Shown: positions 63,361 to 64,000 of the stretch, in pieces
Layout: every line of letters starts with the position of its first letter
Position numbering within the stretch: position 1 is the stretch's first letter
Origin: Nocardia sp. NBC_01327
GTDB lineage: Bacteria > Actinomycetota > Actinomycetes > Mycobacteriales > Mycobacteriaceae
Direction: 5' to 3'
DNA: 64,000 nt
Assembly (NCBI RefSeq): GCF_035958815.1
Contig: NZ_CP108383.1
Coordinates: 6,076,001 to 6,140,000, forward strand
Notes under the pieces: generated by a model
Told to the model about the DNA's origin: nothing
Databases searched by the model: none
What the model saw: only the letters and a program-made list of their open reading frames with translations
Made by a program: the position numbers and the translations under genes

Positions 63361-63400
63361 GCAGATGTACTTGCATCTGCCTCTTTCACCCTCATACACT
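63361..63400 (+). promoter_or_regulatory. Second copy of palindromic operator/promoter
   Basis: GCAGATGTA-CT-TGCATCTGC has 9-base arms with one T-G mismatch (63361-63380). TTGCAT (63371-63376), 18 bases, then TACACT (63395-63400) is the same arrangement as at 61227-61265. The spacing from the palindrome's CATCTG to the CATACACT box is identical in both copies. It precedes the gene at 63436. Confidence 0.78.
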
Positions 63401-63435
63401 CAGTGGAACCATTCACCCTCGGCAAGAGGCATCCC

Positions 63436-63612
63436 ATGACACAGATGCTCGCCCACAGCACCGATATCTCCGGTGACGGCTGCGAGAACGAACCACGCAG
63501 TCTCACCTATCGCAAGGCGCGCGCACTCCTGCGTGTGCACGATCAGCACTTCGCCTGCCGGCAGTATCTCGCTGCGGTGGCGTATCTTTCGGCAGACAAC
63601 GACGTCGACTGA
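63436..63612 (+). CDS. Small protein of XRE/DUF397 locus
   Basis: This 58-residue protein has SLTYRKARALLRVHDQHFAC, then RQYLAAVAYLSADNDVD. It is likely helical and soluble. I do not recognise a named family. ATG at 63436 follows GAGG at 7 bases. It uses the palindromic promoter at 63361. Confidence 0.7.
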   Translation: MTQMLAHSTDISGDGCENEPRSLTYRKARALLRVHDQHFACRQYLAAVAYLSADNDVD

Positions 63613-63748
63613 TTCCGCCGCACGACCGATCCGATCCAGCGCACAGCTGATTCCTGTGTGCGGCAACTGAATTCTTCCCCTTGCGCAACACGGCTCCGGG
63701 CGGGTACTCCGGATAGAGAACCCCGTCCTCTCGTGGAAGTGCGCCAAG

Positions 63749-64000
63749 ATGATTCTGACTGCTGCCCACGAAGTGCTCACTCAGCACCTGCTCACCCAGA
63801 GCGTCCTCGCCCAGCTGGGCAACCCCACGCCCGAGACGCCACCGGTGGCGGACAAGCTCATGCGGCTGGTCCGCTACTTCACCTGGTTCGTACTACTCGC
63901 GGGGGTCCTCGCCATCATCTTCGCCGGCGGCAAGTTCGCCTGGGAGAAGTGGAACGGCGGCTCGCTCACCGCCCCGAAGCAGATCGCGGGCGCGCTGATC
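63749..64000 (+). CDS. Membrane protein, incomplete at window end
   Basis: 84 residues are visible and the frame is open to the end. A polar N-terminus rich in Leu/Gln is followed by one membrane helix (YFTWFVLLAGVLAIIFAGG) and then KFAWEKWNGGSL. The layout recalls small membrane proteins at the start of conjugative-element gene sets, but I cannot assign a family. ATG at 63749 has GGAAG upstream. Confidence 0.65.
   Translation, partial: MILTAAHEVLTQHLLTQSVLAQLGNPTPETPPVADKLMRLVRYFTWFVLLAGVLAIIFAGGKFAWEKWNGGSLTAPKQIAGALI

Overview
The window is high-GC actinobacterial DNA, most probably from Nocardia or a close mycolic-acid relative (Rhodococcus, Gordonia). The genus is an inference from gene content: a complete yrbE-mce import operon, a WS/DGAT wax ester/triacylglycerol synthase, a cyclopropane/mycolate-type methyltransferase, an alkB-rubredoxin operon, a single-chain long-chain acyl-CoA carboxylase, cutinase and secreted lipase genes, and a DUF222/HNH (REP13E12-type) gene.

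Layout. 1-1720 has no convincing gene; it holds a large imperfect inverted repeat and decayed copies of the 3' end of the neighbouring DUF222/HNH gene (1721-3220). A membrane Ser/Thr kinase (3366-4979) is divergent from a one-strand glycan locus (5199-20387). That locus has four glycosyltransferases, a Wzx-like flippase, a polymerase-like membrane protein, a Wzz-like protein with a lost P-loop, a beta-helix lipoprotein, a tandem GNAT protein, a class III aminotransferase, an SDR and an amidohydrolase. Six gene junctions overlap, which suggests one translationally coupled operon for a modified cell-surface polysaccharide or glycolipid.

20377-32662 is mostly lipid and envelope genes: a Uma2-like protein, a two-domain fatty acyl-CoA reductase, cutinase, WS/DGAT, an alpha/beta hydrolase with a perfect KstR-type operator, an expansin-like protein, a cyclopropane synthase-like methyltransferase, a DoxX-like protein, an erythromycin-esterase-like protein lacking the usual active-site His, an amidohydrolase and a MerR regulator. 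32736-42436 is a complete mce operon (yrbEA-yrbEB-mceA to mceF and a Mas gene) ending in two TetR genes. 42713-46190 is alkB-rubA1-rubA2-rubB with a divergent TetR gene; their shared promoter has three operator half-sites. 46284-50358 is an internally duplicated giant gene split by a single-base frameshift. 50467-60634 carries acyl-CoA dehydrogenase, the single-chain acyl-CoA carboxylase, a UbiB-type kinase, a carboxyltransferase beta subunit, a secreted lipase and a thioesterase.

From about 61.1 kb the character changes. An XRE/DUF5753 regulator and its DUF397 partner lie between two small-protein genes whose promoters carry the same palindrome over the -35 box at identical spacing. This looks like a compact local regulon, and a membrane protein runs off the end of the window. 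It is the best candidate here for an undescribed system; the edge of an integrative element is possible, but no integrase, tRNA or att site is visible.
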